A DNA stretch of 39,088 nucleotides from a virus. The notes under the pieces were generated by a model, which did not search any database, had not been told where the DNA came from, and saw only the letters and a list, made by a program, of their open reading frames with translations. How positions within the stretch are numbered: position 1 is the stretch's first letter; every line of letters begins with the position of its first letter. Where the stretch lies: IMG/VR virus record IMGVR_UViG_3300034374_007952, positions 1 to 39,088 of that record. The stretch is one strand, 5' to 3'. This document shows positions 7,043 to 14,663 of this stretch, in pieces. A program made the position numbers and the translations under genes.

Positions 7043-8791
7043 GTGAAACTGAATAAAACAGTTATCTTGGCGTTAATCGACGCTATCATTAACGATAAAA
7101 TTGATTCTGGGATACTCAGTAACAAGAGAGGTCCGAGAGGTTTTCGCGGTAAAGACGGTGAAGACTTTGACTTCGATGAACATAAAGCTCAAATTCTACA
7201 ATTCGTTAAACAATCTGTTATTGAACAAAAAGCAGAGTTCAGACTAACAGAAGATGAAATACGAGAAATCAAATTAAAATTTAACGAACTTTCCCTAGAT
7301 GATATTGAATCTCTTAAAGGTAATCGTGGACCTAGAGGTTATCCAGGTAAAGACGGTGAAGACTTTGACTTCGATGAACATAAAGAAAAGATATTTAATC
7401 AACTTATAAATCTCATCGATCAAAACATTGATGAATTAAAAGTTAAATATTCTGATTTATCTGATGAAGATAGAGAATCCTTGCGCGGTCAACGAGGTTA
7501 TCGCGGTCAAAAAGGTAAACCGGGTAAAGACGGTCAACAAGGCAAGTCGGCTTACGATGTTTGGTTAGAGTCTAATGAAGGCACTGAAGAAGATTTTTTA
7601 AATTCTCTTAAAGGTGAGAAGGGTGAATCGGGTGAGCAAGGTAATAGAGGTCTTAGAGGTTTCAAAGGTCTTAAAGGTGAATCCGGTGAAAATGGTCTTT
7701 CAGCTTACGAGATATGGTCACAAAACAATGAAGGTACTAAAGAAGATTTTTTAAATTCTCTTAAAGGTGAGAAGGGTGAAAAAGGCGATCAAGGTGAACA
7801 AGGTTATCGAGGTCAAAAAGGTCGTCGAGGTGTTACAGGTGAGAAGGGTGATCAAGGCGAGCGTGGTGTACGCGGTCCTTTAGGTCTTCCAGGTATTCAA
7901 GGCAGAAATGGACGAGATGGTGAAGACGGTAGAGATGGTCAAGACGGACAAGACGCGCCAGTTATCGACGAGATTAAACTAAAGAAAAAAACTAATAATA
8001 AATTTGCTATAGAATTTAGTTTCAGCGATGGATCAATTATTGAAACTAATAGTATCGCTATGGCCTCTGTCACGACCATATATAATTCGTTCGCTGCTAC
8101 AGGTGGTGGCGGTGGTGGATTATCTTCAATACCTATCTTATTAGATGGTACACTTATAGGTAACGCTGAATCTATTAACTTTCTCGACTCAACTGTTGAA
8201 GTTGATGGAACTGACCCAAATCAAATAAACGTAACACCTTTAACGAAAGTGACACTCTTTGAAGAGGGTGTTGAGGTTGGTGATTGTTTTAACAAGATAG
8301 ACTTTTGCGGTGATAACGTAACAGTTGCTTCAAGTACAGTCATAGCCGATTGGCCAGATTTATCTTCCGTTACAACTATGGCAGGTTTCGGTGACGAGAC
8401 TAGAGCTAAAGTTTTATTTAGTAACGATGCTCAAAGATTATCTAAAACGTTTACAGCAGGTGAAGATATTACTGCCTTTCAATATGTAAGATTAGGTGTA
8501 TCCCAGGAGGTATTTGTCGCTACTAATAATGCAACTTTTGAAGACGCTAAAGTTAGAGGACTTGCTTTGAACGCAGGACTTACAGGTGAAAATATATCAG
8601 TATTATTATTTGGTTTAGATGATGCCAACTCTTTTAATTTCACTATTAACAATCCGTTCTTTTTAGGAGTTAACGGAGCAGCAATTCAAAACCCGCCAGT
8701 TACGGTCGGTGAGTTTGTCGTTGAGTTGGGTGAATCTCTTGGTAACGGTGTAGTCTTTAATGATATTCAGACACCACAGGAGATTGTATAA
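7043..8791 (+). CDS. Collagen-like virion protein, probable head or tail fibre
   Basis: This 582-residue protein starts at a GTG. Residues 28-300 contain blocks of collagen-type Gly-X-Y triplets rich in Lys, Glu, Asp, Gln and Arg. They are broken by two copies of a spacer with GEDFDFDEHK and by two copies of the phage collagen-associated unit SAY(D/E)(V/I)W..NEGT.EDFLNSLKG. Residues 300-400 form a beta-rich linker with six consecutive glycines. The C-terminal 130 residues resemble the small barrel domain that also makes up the next gene product. A trimeric stalk carrying a globular tip is expected. It sits between portal and neck genes rather than with the tail fibre, so a fibre on the head or neck is possible. 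Confidence 0.85.
   Translation: MKLNKTVILALIDAIINDKIDSGILSNKRGPRGFRGKDGEDFDFDEHKAQILQFVKQSVIEQKAEFRLTEDEIREIKLKFNELSLDDIESLKGNRGPRGYPGKDGEDFDFDEHKEKIFNQLINLIDQNIDELKVKYSDLSDEDRESLRGQRGYRGQKGKPGKDGQQGKSAYDVWLESNEGTEEDFLNSLKGEKGESGEQGNRGLRGFKGLKGESGENGLSAYEIWSQNNEGTKEDFLNSLKGEKGEKGDQGEQGYRGQKGRRGVTGEKGDQGERGVRGPLGLPGIQGRNGRDGEDGRDGQDGQDAPVIDEIKLKKKTNNKFAIEFSFSDGSIIETNSIAMASVTTIYNSFAATGGGGGGLSSIPILLDGTLIGNAESINFLDSTVEVDGTDPNQINVTPLTKVTLFEEGVEVGDCFNKIDFCGDNVTVASSTVIADWPDLSSVTTMAGFGDETRAKVLFSNDAQRLSKTFTAGEDITAFQYVRLGVSQEVFVATNNATFEDAKVRGLALNAGLTGENISVLLFGLDDANSFNFTINNPFFLGVNGAAIQNPPVTVGEFVVELGESLGNGVVFNDIQTPQEIV
7148..7385 (+). repeat. Two perfect 40-base direct repeats, 198 bases apart
   Basis: Positions 7148-7187 and 7346-7385 are identical over 40 bases and encode GKDGEDFDFDEHK in the collagen-like gene. 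The offset of 66 codons keeps frame. Identity at synonymous positions suggests recent duplication or gene conversion. Confidence 0.9.
7588..7780 (+). repeat. Two perfect 40-base direct repeats, 153 bases apart
   Basis: Positions 7588-7627 and 7741-7780 are identical over 40 bases, encoding the EDFLNSLKGEKGE segment. The offset of 51 codons keeps frame. Together with the upstream pair it makes the collagen-like gene prone to length variation by recombination. Confidence 0.9.
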
Positions 8792-9228
8792 TGTCTTTTT
8801 GGGTAATAGGACAAAAGAAAGTCGGTGGACAAAAGGTTTTAACTGAACCTGTTAATATCGGTAACGCTAATGTTGTGTTAGTAGATGTCCCTTGTGAAGC
8901 AAGTGTTTACGTTGGTGCTGTGGTTATTATGAAAGCAATAGGAGAAGCTAAAAACGCTCTAGCAGATAATATCAGTAACGCTAACGTTCTAGGAATTTGC
9001 GAAAGTAAATCATCTGCTACAGTTTGCAATGTGAGAGTCCTTGGTAAATCGGAAAGTATTTTTACAAGTCTTGATGTGACCAAAGAGTATTTTTTAAGTC
9101 CAACAGTTCCGGGCGCTATACAAACGACGATACCTACTAACGTAGGTGAAGTTGTCGTTAAAATAGGACAACCTTTTAGTGCTACTTCAATGGTTGTTCT
9201 CAAAGGTCAAATGTTGGAGAGAGAATGA
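8791..9228 (+). CDS. Small beta-barrel virion protein related to the collagen-like C-terminus
   Basis: The 145-residue product appears to be a paralogue of the last 130 residues of the preceding collagen-like protein. Both run through a segment of the form A-x-V-Y-V-G-A-V-V, a G-(I/L)-(C/A) strand, a YFLSP or PFFLG turn, and then VGE(V/F)VV(K/E)(I/L)G(Q/E). This pattern resembles the DUF2190-like barrel found in phage capsid-decorating proteins. The ATG overlaps the previous stop (TAATG) and has an AGGAG ribosome site, so the pair is co-translated. It could provide free copies of the fibre tip or cap capsomers. The assignment rests on pattern similarity seen by eye. Confidence 0.6.
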   Translation: MSFWVIGQKKVGGQKVLTEPVNIGNANVVLVDVPCEASVYVGAVVIMKAIGEAKNALADNISNANVLGICESKSSATVCNVRVLGKSESIFTSLDVTKEYFLSPTVPGAIQTTIPTNVGEVVVKIGQPFSATSMVVLKGQMLERE

Positions 9229-9434
9229 TACAGACAAGAGACTTATGGATTGCTGCTTTTATAATTAATCAAGGCGAAAAACTTGTTAAGTTTGAGGTTA
9301 TTTCTAGAGGTAAAGCTAAGTTTTACTTCAACATCTCTGACGAGCGATATAATGAATTAAAGTTAAAGTTTTTTCAAGGTGATCTAAGTAAAATAAAACA
9401 AACCATGGAAGAACTTAAAGACCTAGCGTATTAG
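9225..9434 (+). CDS. DUF5659-like small protein
   Basis: The 69-residue product matches the DUF5659 pattern: an N-terminal TRDLWIAAFIINQGEKLVKF, a central beta hairpin (KAKFYFNIS) and a C-terminal helix containing FFQGDLSKI ending in KDLAY. Such proteins occur singly in phage structural regions and have no known function. The start overlaps the preceding stop (ATGA) with a GGAGAG ribosome site. It has no signal peptide or membrane segment, although residues 8-14 are hydrophobic. Its place in the accessory virion module suggests a structural or assembly role. Confidence 0.65.
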   Translation: MIQTRDLWIAAFIINQGEKLVKFEVISRGKAKFYFNISDERYNELKLKFFQGDLSKIKQTMEELKDLAY

Positions 9435-9446
9435 GAGATTATTGTT

Positions 9447-9521
9447 ATGGTTACACTTAAAGGTTTTAATTATGAAATAAACCTTGCTAATATAGAAACA
9501 CCGAGTAAATCGAAGAGGTAG
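9447..9521 (+). CDS. Possible 24-residue micro-ORF
   Basis: An ATG with a good AGGAG ribosome site nine bases upstream opens a 24-codon frame (MVTLKGFNYEIN at its start) that fills most of the gap between two genes. It ends three bases before the next ATG, so it could couple translation. No similarity is recognisable, and it may not be a functional peptide. Confidence 0.4.
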   Translation: MVTLKGFNYEINLANIETPSKSKR

Positions 9522-9524
9522 GCA

Positions 9525-10007
9525 ATGTCGGAAAAATTTCTGTACGTCAAACCTTCGGGTACTTACGGTGAAAAAGAAGGTTTTGAGATTGCCGATCACA
9601 TCGACGAATCTGCTGGACCCGCTGATAGTGGCAAACCTGTAGTTCTCAATAATGACGGTAAAATTGATCCGAGTATGGTTGATATACTTTGGACTAAAAA
9701 AACCGAAACCGCTACAGCATCAAGTGTTACAAATATCGACTTAACTTCGATAGATAATTTTATAAGTTTAGATTACATTTATACAATCTGGACAGATGAT
9801 AAAACTAAAGTTCGTTCCGCGTACATGAGAGTTATAAGAACTTCAGCTACAGATACCAAGGACTCGGTACACGGTAGGTTAAGAGTGGGAATGTTAAACG
9901 TAAATGTTAATGTGAATGTGGTTGCTGGCCAAGCACAATTACAAGTTACTAACAACGAAACTTTTAATGTAAACGTAGAGGTCGCAAGACTTCAACTAGG
10001 AGGATAA
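9525..10007 (+). CDS. Unrecognised structural protein of the accessory virion module
   Basis: The 160-residue product begins with a short segment (FLYVKPSGTYGEKEGFEIADHIDES) typical of linkers in phage fibres and baseplate-like proteins, followed by GKPVVLNNDGKIDPSMVD. This resembles the start of fibre domains that bind a partner before a beta-sandwich. Residues 55-160 are beta-rich, with a Val/Asn-alternating stretch (LNVNVNVNVV). The start has a modest AGAGG site. No enzyme motif is visible. It probably belongs to the virion, since all its neighbours appear to, but no family can be named. Confidence 0.6.
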   Translation: MSEKFLYVKPSGTYGEKEGFEIADHIDESAGPADSGKPVVLNNDGKIDPSMVDILWTKKTETATASSVTNIDLTSIDNFISLDYIYTIWTDDKTKVRSAYMRVIRTSATDTKDSVHGRLRVGMLNVNVNVNVVAGQAQLQVTNNETFNVNVEVARLQLGG

Positions 10008-10008
10008 A

Positions 10009-10710
10009 ATGGCAAGAACAGGATTTACAATTGAAAAATTTTTGCAGATGGTATCTGAGAACGGAGATTCAGGGGCAACCCTTCTTTTCGGTTCAGGTGC
10101 GCCAGGTGGAGATACAAATGCTCAGGATGCTGCCGAACTGGGGTCAGGGTATCTTAGAACTGACAACTTTGAGTTTTATCAAAAACTCGCAAATGCAGGT
10201 GCCGCCGCTGACTGGTACAGCTACGGCTCTCTTTATACTGTTCTTGGAATCTCTAAGGGCGATGTAGACTTAGGAACTTTTACTGGTGGAATTGTTACTG
10301 ATAATTCTGATGTACGAACGGTAATCCAAGACTTAATTGATTATATTACTAGTAATATTGTTGAAGACCTTAGTGAAGACGGTGTAACTACTGTCACGAC
10401 TATTGATGAAGAATTGGTAGATAACGTATGCGCTGTTCACTATTTTGTTTGCGTATCCTTGGCCGATGACCCTGCACGAAGACAATCTTTCTTCGTACAT
10501 GCTATGCATGATGGAACGGCTTCTGCTGACGCTGCTAATATTGATGACAATGTTTATTCTAAAAACAAGCATGGTGCCACATTTGACTATAGTTTAACTG
10601 TGGAGCTTTCTGGTACTGGTGCTGCTCAGGAGATGCAATTAAGAGTTGCTTCAACTGAGACAAACGGAGTAGACGTTCGCGCTAGAAAAGTAGGACAGGT
10701 ATTATTCTAG
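10009..10710 (+). CDS. Unrecognised structural protein
   Basis: The 233-residue product starts one base after the previous stop, with a strong GGAGG site. Residues 22-75 have the glycine-rich pattern FGSGAPGG...GSGYLRTDNFEFYQKLANAG...DWYSYGS. This is a phage fibre motif in which a data-like segment precedes W-x(2,4)-GS. The remaining two thirds alternate polar and hydrophobic residues and end in VRARKVGQVLF. The next product repeats the glycine-rich layout (FSGAGVPNF, then SANDWISMGSS), which suggests related proteins. A role as a head or neck appendage is inferred from position only. Confidence 0.6.
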   Translation: MARTGFTIEKFLQMVSENGDSGATLLFGSGAPGGDTNAQDAAELGSGYLRTDNFEFYQKLANAGAAADWYSYGSLYTVLGISKGDVDLGTFTGGIVTDNSDVRTVIQDLIDYITSNIVEDLSEDGVTTVTTIDEELVDNVCAVHYFVCVSLADDPARRQSFFVHAMHDGTASADAANIDDNVYSKNKHGATFDYSLTVELSGTGAAQEMQLRVASTETNGVDVRARKVGQVLF

Positions 10711-10711
10711 A

Positions 10712-11278
10712 ATGATAGATTCTAATAAAAGTTTTGATGTAGATTCGGGGTTAGGGCCAGGAGGCCCTGACAACCCAAAACTATTTAGTGGTGCAGGAGT
10801 TCCTAACTTCATTGCTCCTATTGGTTCTGTTTGTTTCGATACAGATGGAACCAAATACAAATTCGTTGGACCTTCGGCGAACGATTGGATTTCAATGGGT
10901 TCAAGTCTCATCGGGGCTTTAGGATATTCGTGGACTGACGGAAAATCTTTCCCGTATTTATTTACTGACAGCAATAACTACACAACAGTTTCAAAATTTG
11001 TATGGCCGGGTAGTGATATGTTCGGCGATCTATCTCAGATATATTTAAACAAAGCAGTTAAAAATGCAGTAAAAGATTGCGCTGTTAGAGTGTACGATGT
11101 GACAAACAATCAAGTGATTACCGAGATAACATCATTCAATAACACTGATTTTATGCCCAGCGATATGGGTGCGATACTTAATACTCCCACAAGCGGAGTT
11201 GCCGTTTGGGAAGTACAAGCTAAACGTAACGTATCAGGTGGCGAAGCTAGAATATCAACTATACTTTTGGTGAATTAA
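10712..11278 (+). CDS. Unrecognised structural protein with fibre-type N-terminus
   Basis: The 188-residue product has an N-terminal motif also seen in the previous gene: FSGAGVPNF, then GSVCFDTDGTKYKFVGPSAND, then WISMGSS. This layout is typical of segments that anchor phage fibres. Residues 75-188 are probably a beta domain ending in ISTILLVN, a hydrophobic strand. The ribosome site is weak, and the ATG follows the preceding stop by one base. It is likely part of the same assembly as its neighbours. I cannot assign a family. Confidence 0.58.
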   Translation: MIDSNKSFDVDSGLGPGGPDNPKLFSGAGVPNFIAPIGSVCFDTDGTKYKFVGPSANDWISMGSSLIGALGYSWTDGKSFPYLFTDSNNYTTVSKFVWPGSDMFGDLSQIYLNKAVKNAVKDCAVRVYDVTNNQVITEITSFNNTDFMPSDMGAILNTPTSGVAVWEVQAKRNVSGGEARISTILLVN

Positions 11279-11838
11279 TGGAAAAAGTAATTAAATACAG
11301 ACTATATTGCGAAACAGATTCTAAGTATGAGTACGTCATACTAGAAGAAGACGATGCAGCACCGACAACTTGTCCAACGAACCCGACACACATTATTACC
11401 GCTGACTCTGTAACGGCAGTAGATGAATTATTTAAAACAGTTAGTAAGGTTGAAGAAGAGATACCCGCTGGAGGCGCATCTAATGAGTTCGTTGGATTTC
11501 AATTTACGGCCACAAAAGATACTACGACTACGCAGGATTTTAAAATTCCTGTGGATTTTCATCTCAGAAACGGCGATATTGAGTGTGTCAATAACGTCGC
11601 TTGTGATTCTGTTTCTTTTAAGATCGTTGACGTTGATGGGATTGCCTATCCTGCAGGAACCGTGCTTAAACAGTACGTTCACAATATCAATATACCTACT
11701 AATGGATACTATGAGTTCCCCACAAATAAGAAAACAGTATTAAACTTAAAGGACTTCTACCTAAGAGTTGAGTACACCTCAAAGGGTACGGTCAACGATG
11801 TGACAGTTCTTTGTAATATGAGAGGGATGGACGCATGA
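11278..11838 (+). CDS. Unrecognised structural protein with a CP-type N-terminal domain
   Basis: The 186-residue product begins with about 45 residues of a small domain found in several phage virion proteins: YRLYCETDSKYEYVILEEDD, PTTCPTNPTH, then ITADSV. The paired cysteines C10 and C32 could hold a metal or be structural. Residues 70-186 are beta-rich and resemble a receptor-like or decoration domain (VGFQFTATKDTTTTQDFKI). Its start overlaps the previous stop (TAATG), and its own stop overlaps the next start (ATGA), so it is translationally coupled on both sides. The function is unknown. Confidence 0.6.
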   Translation: MEKVIKYRLYCETDSKYEYVILEEDDAAPTTCPTNPTHIITADSVTAVDELFKTVSKVEEEIPAGGASNEFVGFQFTATKDTTTTQDFKIPVDFHLRNGDIECVNNVACDSVSFKIVDVDGIAYPAGTVLKQYVHNINIPTNGYYEFPTNKKTVLNLKDFYLRVEYTSKGTVNDVTVLCNMRGMDA

Positions 11839-12344
11839 GAACTGTAACTCTTTATTTTACAAAACCAAGAAAATGGAAATTGTTTTCAGCATTAATCTCT
11901 TGGCGATTAGGTACAGTTTACAGTCATGTAATGGGAACGGTTGAAGAACCTGAGTTTAACTTTTCAAGGGTTTATCAAGCTTCCAGAGGTGACATAAACA
12001 CTATTAAGTTTTCAAACTTTTTTGCTAAATGTAAACTAATTAAGAAGTGCGTTGTTGAAATGACTGAAGATCAATATAAACGTGCGATAGTATTCTTAGA
12101 AGAACAGACAGGAAAAGGTTACGGTGAATGGACCGCTCTTGCTGCTACTTTTAAACTTCTAAGAAAGTTAGGTATCGGGAGAAACGGTGACAGTGAATAC
12201 ATTTGTTCTGAGTATATGGCCCGCATGATGGAGGTCGCTTTTCACGAAGACTTCTCAGGACAAAGAAAACATACCGACTACGTAGACCCTTTAGAATTTG
12301 AAAGAATATTAAAAGAAAAAGGTTTCAAGGTAATTGAAATCTAA
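11835..12344 (+). CDS. Papain-like cysteine hydrolase candidate (YiiX/C92-like)
   Basis: The 169-residue product shows the circularly permuted papain layout of YiiX/C92-type NlpC/P60 relatives, with histidine first and cysteine last. SHVMG (H31) follows a strand and a small helix, VYQAS (Q48) supplies a polar residue, and EYICSEYMARMM places C124 at the start of a helix. Such enzymes cut amide bonds in peptidoglycan or other acyl substrates. The gene sits at the end of the accessory virion module and before the connector genes, so it could be a virion-borne cell-wall enzyme or a processing enzyme. No signal peptide is seen. The family call rests on residue pattern and needs a profile search. 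Confidence 0.65.
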   Translation: MRTVTLYFTKPRKWKLFSALISWRLGTVYSHVMGTVEEPEFNFSRVYQASRGDINTIKFSNFFAKCKLIKKCVVEMTEDQYKRAIVFLEEQTGKGYGEWTALAATFKLLRKLGIGRNGDSEYICSEYMARMMEVAFHEDFSGQRKHTDYVDPLEFERILKEKGFKVIEI

Positions 12345-12356
12345 TCGGAGATAAAA

Positions 12357-13058
12357 ATGGCAATGTTAGTTAGTTTAGGAGATATGAAAACTTACTTAGG
12401 CGAGACTGGTGCCACATTCGATGCCTTTCTTACTCAGCAGATAACCGTGGTCAGTGATGCGATTGAAGGTTATACCGCTAGAGTTTTTGCGAGTACGGCT
12501 TATGTTCAGACCTATTATTATCAAGATTATACAGATGATTTTGCTCGTCGTTATCTATACTCTTTTCATTATCCTTTAACAGCGATAACTCAAATACAAG
12601 AGATTGAAAAAGACGACGATGGAAACGATACAGTAACAGCAACTTTAACAGCAAATGAATTTTTATTCAAACCTGAAACTGGTAAAATTTATAAAACTGA
12701 AGCGAACGGAACTAGATTAAACTGGTTTCAATGTAGAGCTACAAATTCAAGAATAGAAGTTTCTTATAATGCTGGTTTTGCTACAACTCCAACACCTGTT
12801 GAACAAGTTGTTTACGATTTAGTGGAGCAACAATACAACAAAAAGAAAGCGGGAGTAGCGATTAACTTCGGTAAAGGTGTTCAAAGAATATCAGTACCAG
12901 GGGTAATGTCTCTCGACTTTGACTACACTCTTACATCTAACGAAAGAAAATCTAAATTCGGAATGATTCTCGGTGATCACGGAAACGTATTAGATCAATA
13001 CGCAAGCGAAAGATCATTAGGCGGGTTAGGTGAGATAAGGGAGAACTATGTCTCTTAA
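12357..13058 (+). CDS. Head-tail connector (gp6-like adaptor)
   Basis: The 233-residue product is a head-tail adaptor of the HK97 gp6 / phiE125 gp8 type. These proteins form a ring under the portal. The N-terminal helices contain LGDMKTYLG and IEGYTARVFAS. A central beta part follows with YPLTAITQIQEIE and FQCRATNSRIEVSYNAGFA, then the helix PVEQVVYDLVEQQYNKKKAG, a clear family signature. The ribosome site CGGAG lies eight bases before the ATG. The 30-residue C-terminal extension after the helix, ending in GEIRENYVS, is unlike the shortest members. Its place before the stopper and tail genes supports the call. Confidence 0.85.
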   Translation: MAMLVSLGDMKTYLGETGATFDAFLTQQITVVSDAIEGYTARVFASTAYVQTYYYQDYTDDFARRYLYSFHYPLTAITQIQEIEKDDDGNDTVTATLTANEFLFKPETGKIYKTEANGTRLNWFQCRATNSRIEVSYNAGFATTPTPVEQVVYDLVEQQYNKKKAGVAINFGKGVQRISVPGVMSLDFDYTLTSNERKSKFGMILGDHGNVLDQYASERSLGGLGEIRENYVS

Positions 13059-13368
13059 AGCTGCCTTTAAATTTGTGATAAACCTTCAAGGACATGAAGT
13101 GCGACTTCAACGAACCAAGGACGGTTTAGATGTGACTATAAAAATGGCACCTTCTAACTACTTTAGGTTCACTGAAACAGTCGAAGAGTTAAACGTAAAA
13201 GGTAACGAGTACGTAATAAGCAAAGATGATTTAGACACATTAAGTTTCCCTAAACCTAGAAGAGGCGACACGATTATAGACAATGACTCAGGTGTTTTAA
13301 CAATTAAAAGAGTTGTTGAAATGCGATCCCTTGGTGAACTATTAGGTTACAGAGTTAGGACAGGGTAA
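13048..13368 (+). CDS. Head-closure or stopper-like protein
   Basis: The 106-residue product is small and beta-rich (KFVINLQGHEVRLQR, then GDTIIDNDSGVLTIKRVVEM), the size and fold expected for a stopper that closes the portal channel. It overlaps the connector gene by 11 bases and the following gp10-like gene by one (TAATG), as connector-stopper-completion sets do. No specific family motif is recognisable, so the call rests mostly on position. A minor tail-completion role is the main alternative. Confidence 0.6.
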   Translation: MSLKAAFKFVINLQGHEVRLQRTKDGLDVTIKMAPSNYFRFTETVEELNVKGNEYVISKDDLDTLSFPKPRRGDTIIDNDSGVLTIKRVVEMRSLGELLGYRVRTG

Positions 13369-14195
13369 TGACAGTAAGTATTAAAGTAGAAGAAAGAGGT
13401 AAAAACACACCTGCATATAACATCAATGCTGACTTAAAAGGTGAGCAAACGTTAGGTGAACTCTTAGAATTTACTAAAGACCTTTTAATATCCACAGCAC
13501 AAACAGTGCTAAAGGAAGAACAAGCACAAGGTTTCGACGACGACCCTAGAGTTAAAGTCGATAATAGATTTAATAAACCTGTAGAAGCTGTTAAACCTTT
13601 AGGTCGAATTCAATATTTTGCTAAAGTAGACGTTACTGAAGCATTGCTTGGAATGTATGCGATCATAGAAAAGAATAGCCCTGTTGATACAGGTACGTAT
13701 AAACGACATAATATAGTTTATGTAAACGGTCTTGAAGTAGCTAGATCAATGACGACCCTGCAAGCTTATCTAGGTTTCAAGGCAAGAGAAGGTTTTAATT
13801 CAGGTGATGAGATAAGATTTATTAACGTCACTCCTTACGCTCGTAAACTAGAAACCTTCGGTGTACGAAGAGAAACTAGAGGTAAGAACAAAGGAACCAA
13901 TACTCCTAGAGATAGAAAATCTAGAGAGAGCAAGCGAAGACCGGGTAAATTTATTACTAGACCTTCAGGTGCTTATGCTTTTTCATTTAGAGCAATAAAG
14001 CGCAAGTTTTCTGCTGTAGGTGAATTTTTAAAATTTGTTTATATGGTTAACGGTACTAGAGGAATAACCATACTAGGACCAGATGGGGAACCTGCTAAAT
14101 TTGCAGGTAAAAATGGTAGACCATATCTATATCCGTCAATAGTATTAAGATTATCAGGTGAAGGAATACTGAGAAGGGAGCAAGACCTTGAGTAG
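13368..14195 (+). CDS. HK97 gp10-like tail completion protein
   Basis: The 275-residue product contains the gp10 signature SPVDTGTYK near residues 105-113, followed by strands ending in NVTPYARKLETFG, as in HK97 gp10-like proteins that complete the head-tail joint. Residues 170-200 are an Arg/Lys/Ser-rich stretch (TRGKNKGTNTPRDRKSR) not seen in short family members. The protein is longer than the usual 130-190 residues because of this insert and a 90-residue N-terminal extension. Start and stop both overlap neighbours. The gp10 assignment is good, and the role of the extensions is not clear. Confidence 0.8.
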   Translation: MTVSIKVEERGKNTPAYNINADLKGEQTLGELLEFTKDLLISTAQTVLKEEQAQGFDDDPRVKVDNRFNKPVEAVKPLGRIQYFAKVDVTEALLGMYAIIEKNSPVDTGTYKRHNIVYVNGLEVARSMTTLQAYLGFKAREGFNSGDEIRFINVTPYARKLETFGVRRETRGKNKGTNTPRDRKSRESKRRPGKFITRPSGAYAFSFRAIKRKFSAVGEFLKFVYMVNGTRGITILGPDGEPAKFAGKNGRPYLYPSIVLRLSGEGILRREQDLE

Positions 14196-14646
14196 TTCAA
14201 ACGTAAGAACTGAAATAAAAAACTTTTTGTCAACTAATCTACCTGCTGAGAATTACATCGATCTAACAGCTAAATACGATACTATCGATGATATGATAAG
14301 CGATGAAGGTTTAGGTGTTGACGACCCATGGGTAGGTATCCAATTCATTGGCGCAACGGAAATACCTCAAACAATATCGTCCAACAATACCACAGGGTGT
14401 TACAGAGAAGAAGGGTCAGTTTTTCTCCATGTCGTCGCTAGAGTAAGCGTAAATGGAACCTTGGCAGATGATATATTGGCCCGGTGCGAGACTTTACGAA
14501 ACTTATTAAGAGGAAGTAGAATAAACAGTATAGTCATTGAGTCTGTTTCACCTCCTAATTTTGAACTCGGTGCTACACTTGATATGGAAGGTGGATATAC
14601 TTCGGCTTCAGTGATCATTGATTATTATAGCGATTTGAATTTGTAG
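14188..14646 (+). CDS. Tail terminator protein
   Basis: The 152-residue product begins with a TTG, with GGGAG eight bases upstream, and overlaps the gp10-like gene by eight bases. Its layout matches tail terminators (lambda gpU / DUF4128-type): an N-terminal helix (VRTEIKNFLSTNLP), a strand pair with WVGIQFIG, then GSVFLHVVARVSVNG followed by a helix with ARCETLRNLLRG, and a C-terminal strand ending in SASVIIDYYSDL. This family caps the tail tube and stops its growth. Location directly before the tube protein supports the call. Confidence 0.8.
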   Translation: MSSSNVRTEIKNFLSTNLPAENYIDLTAKYDTIDDMISDEGLGVDDPWVGIQFIGATEIPQTISSNNTTGCYREEGSVFLHVVARVSVNGTLADDILARCETLRNLLRGSRINSIVIESVSPPNFELGATLDMEGGYTSASVIIDYYSDLNL

Positions 14647-14663
14647 AATAAAAGGGAGTTTAT

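Noticed and set aside
7120-7960. Collagen-like gene as a bacterial surface protein acquired by transfer
   Set aside because: Codon use matches its neighbours, the SAYE/W unit is typical of phage collagens, and the gene is embedded in overlapping virion genes.
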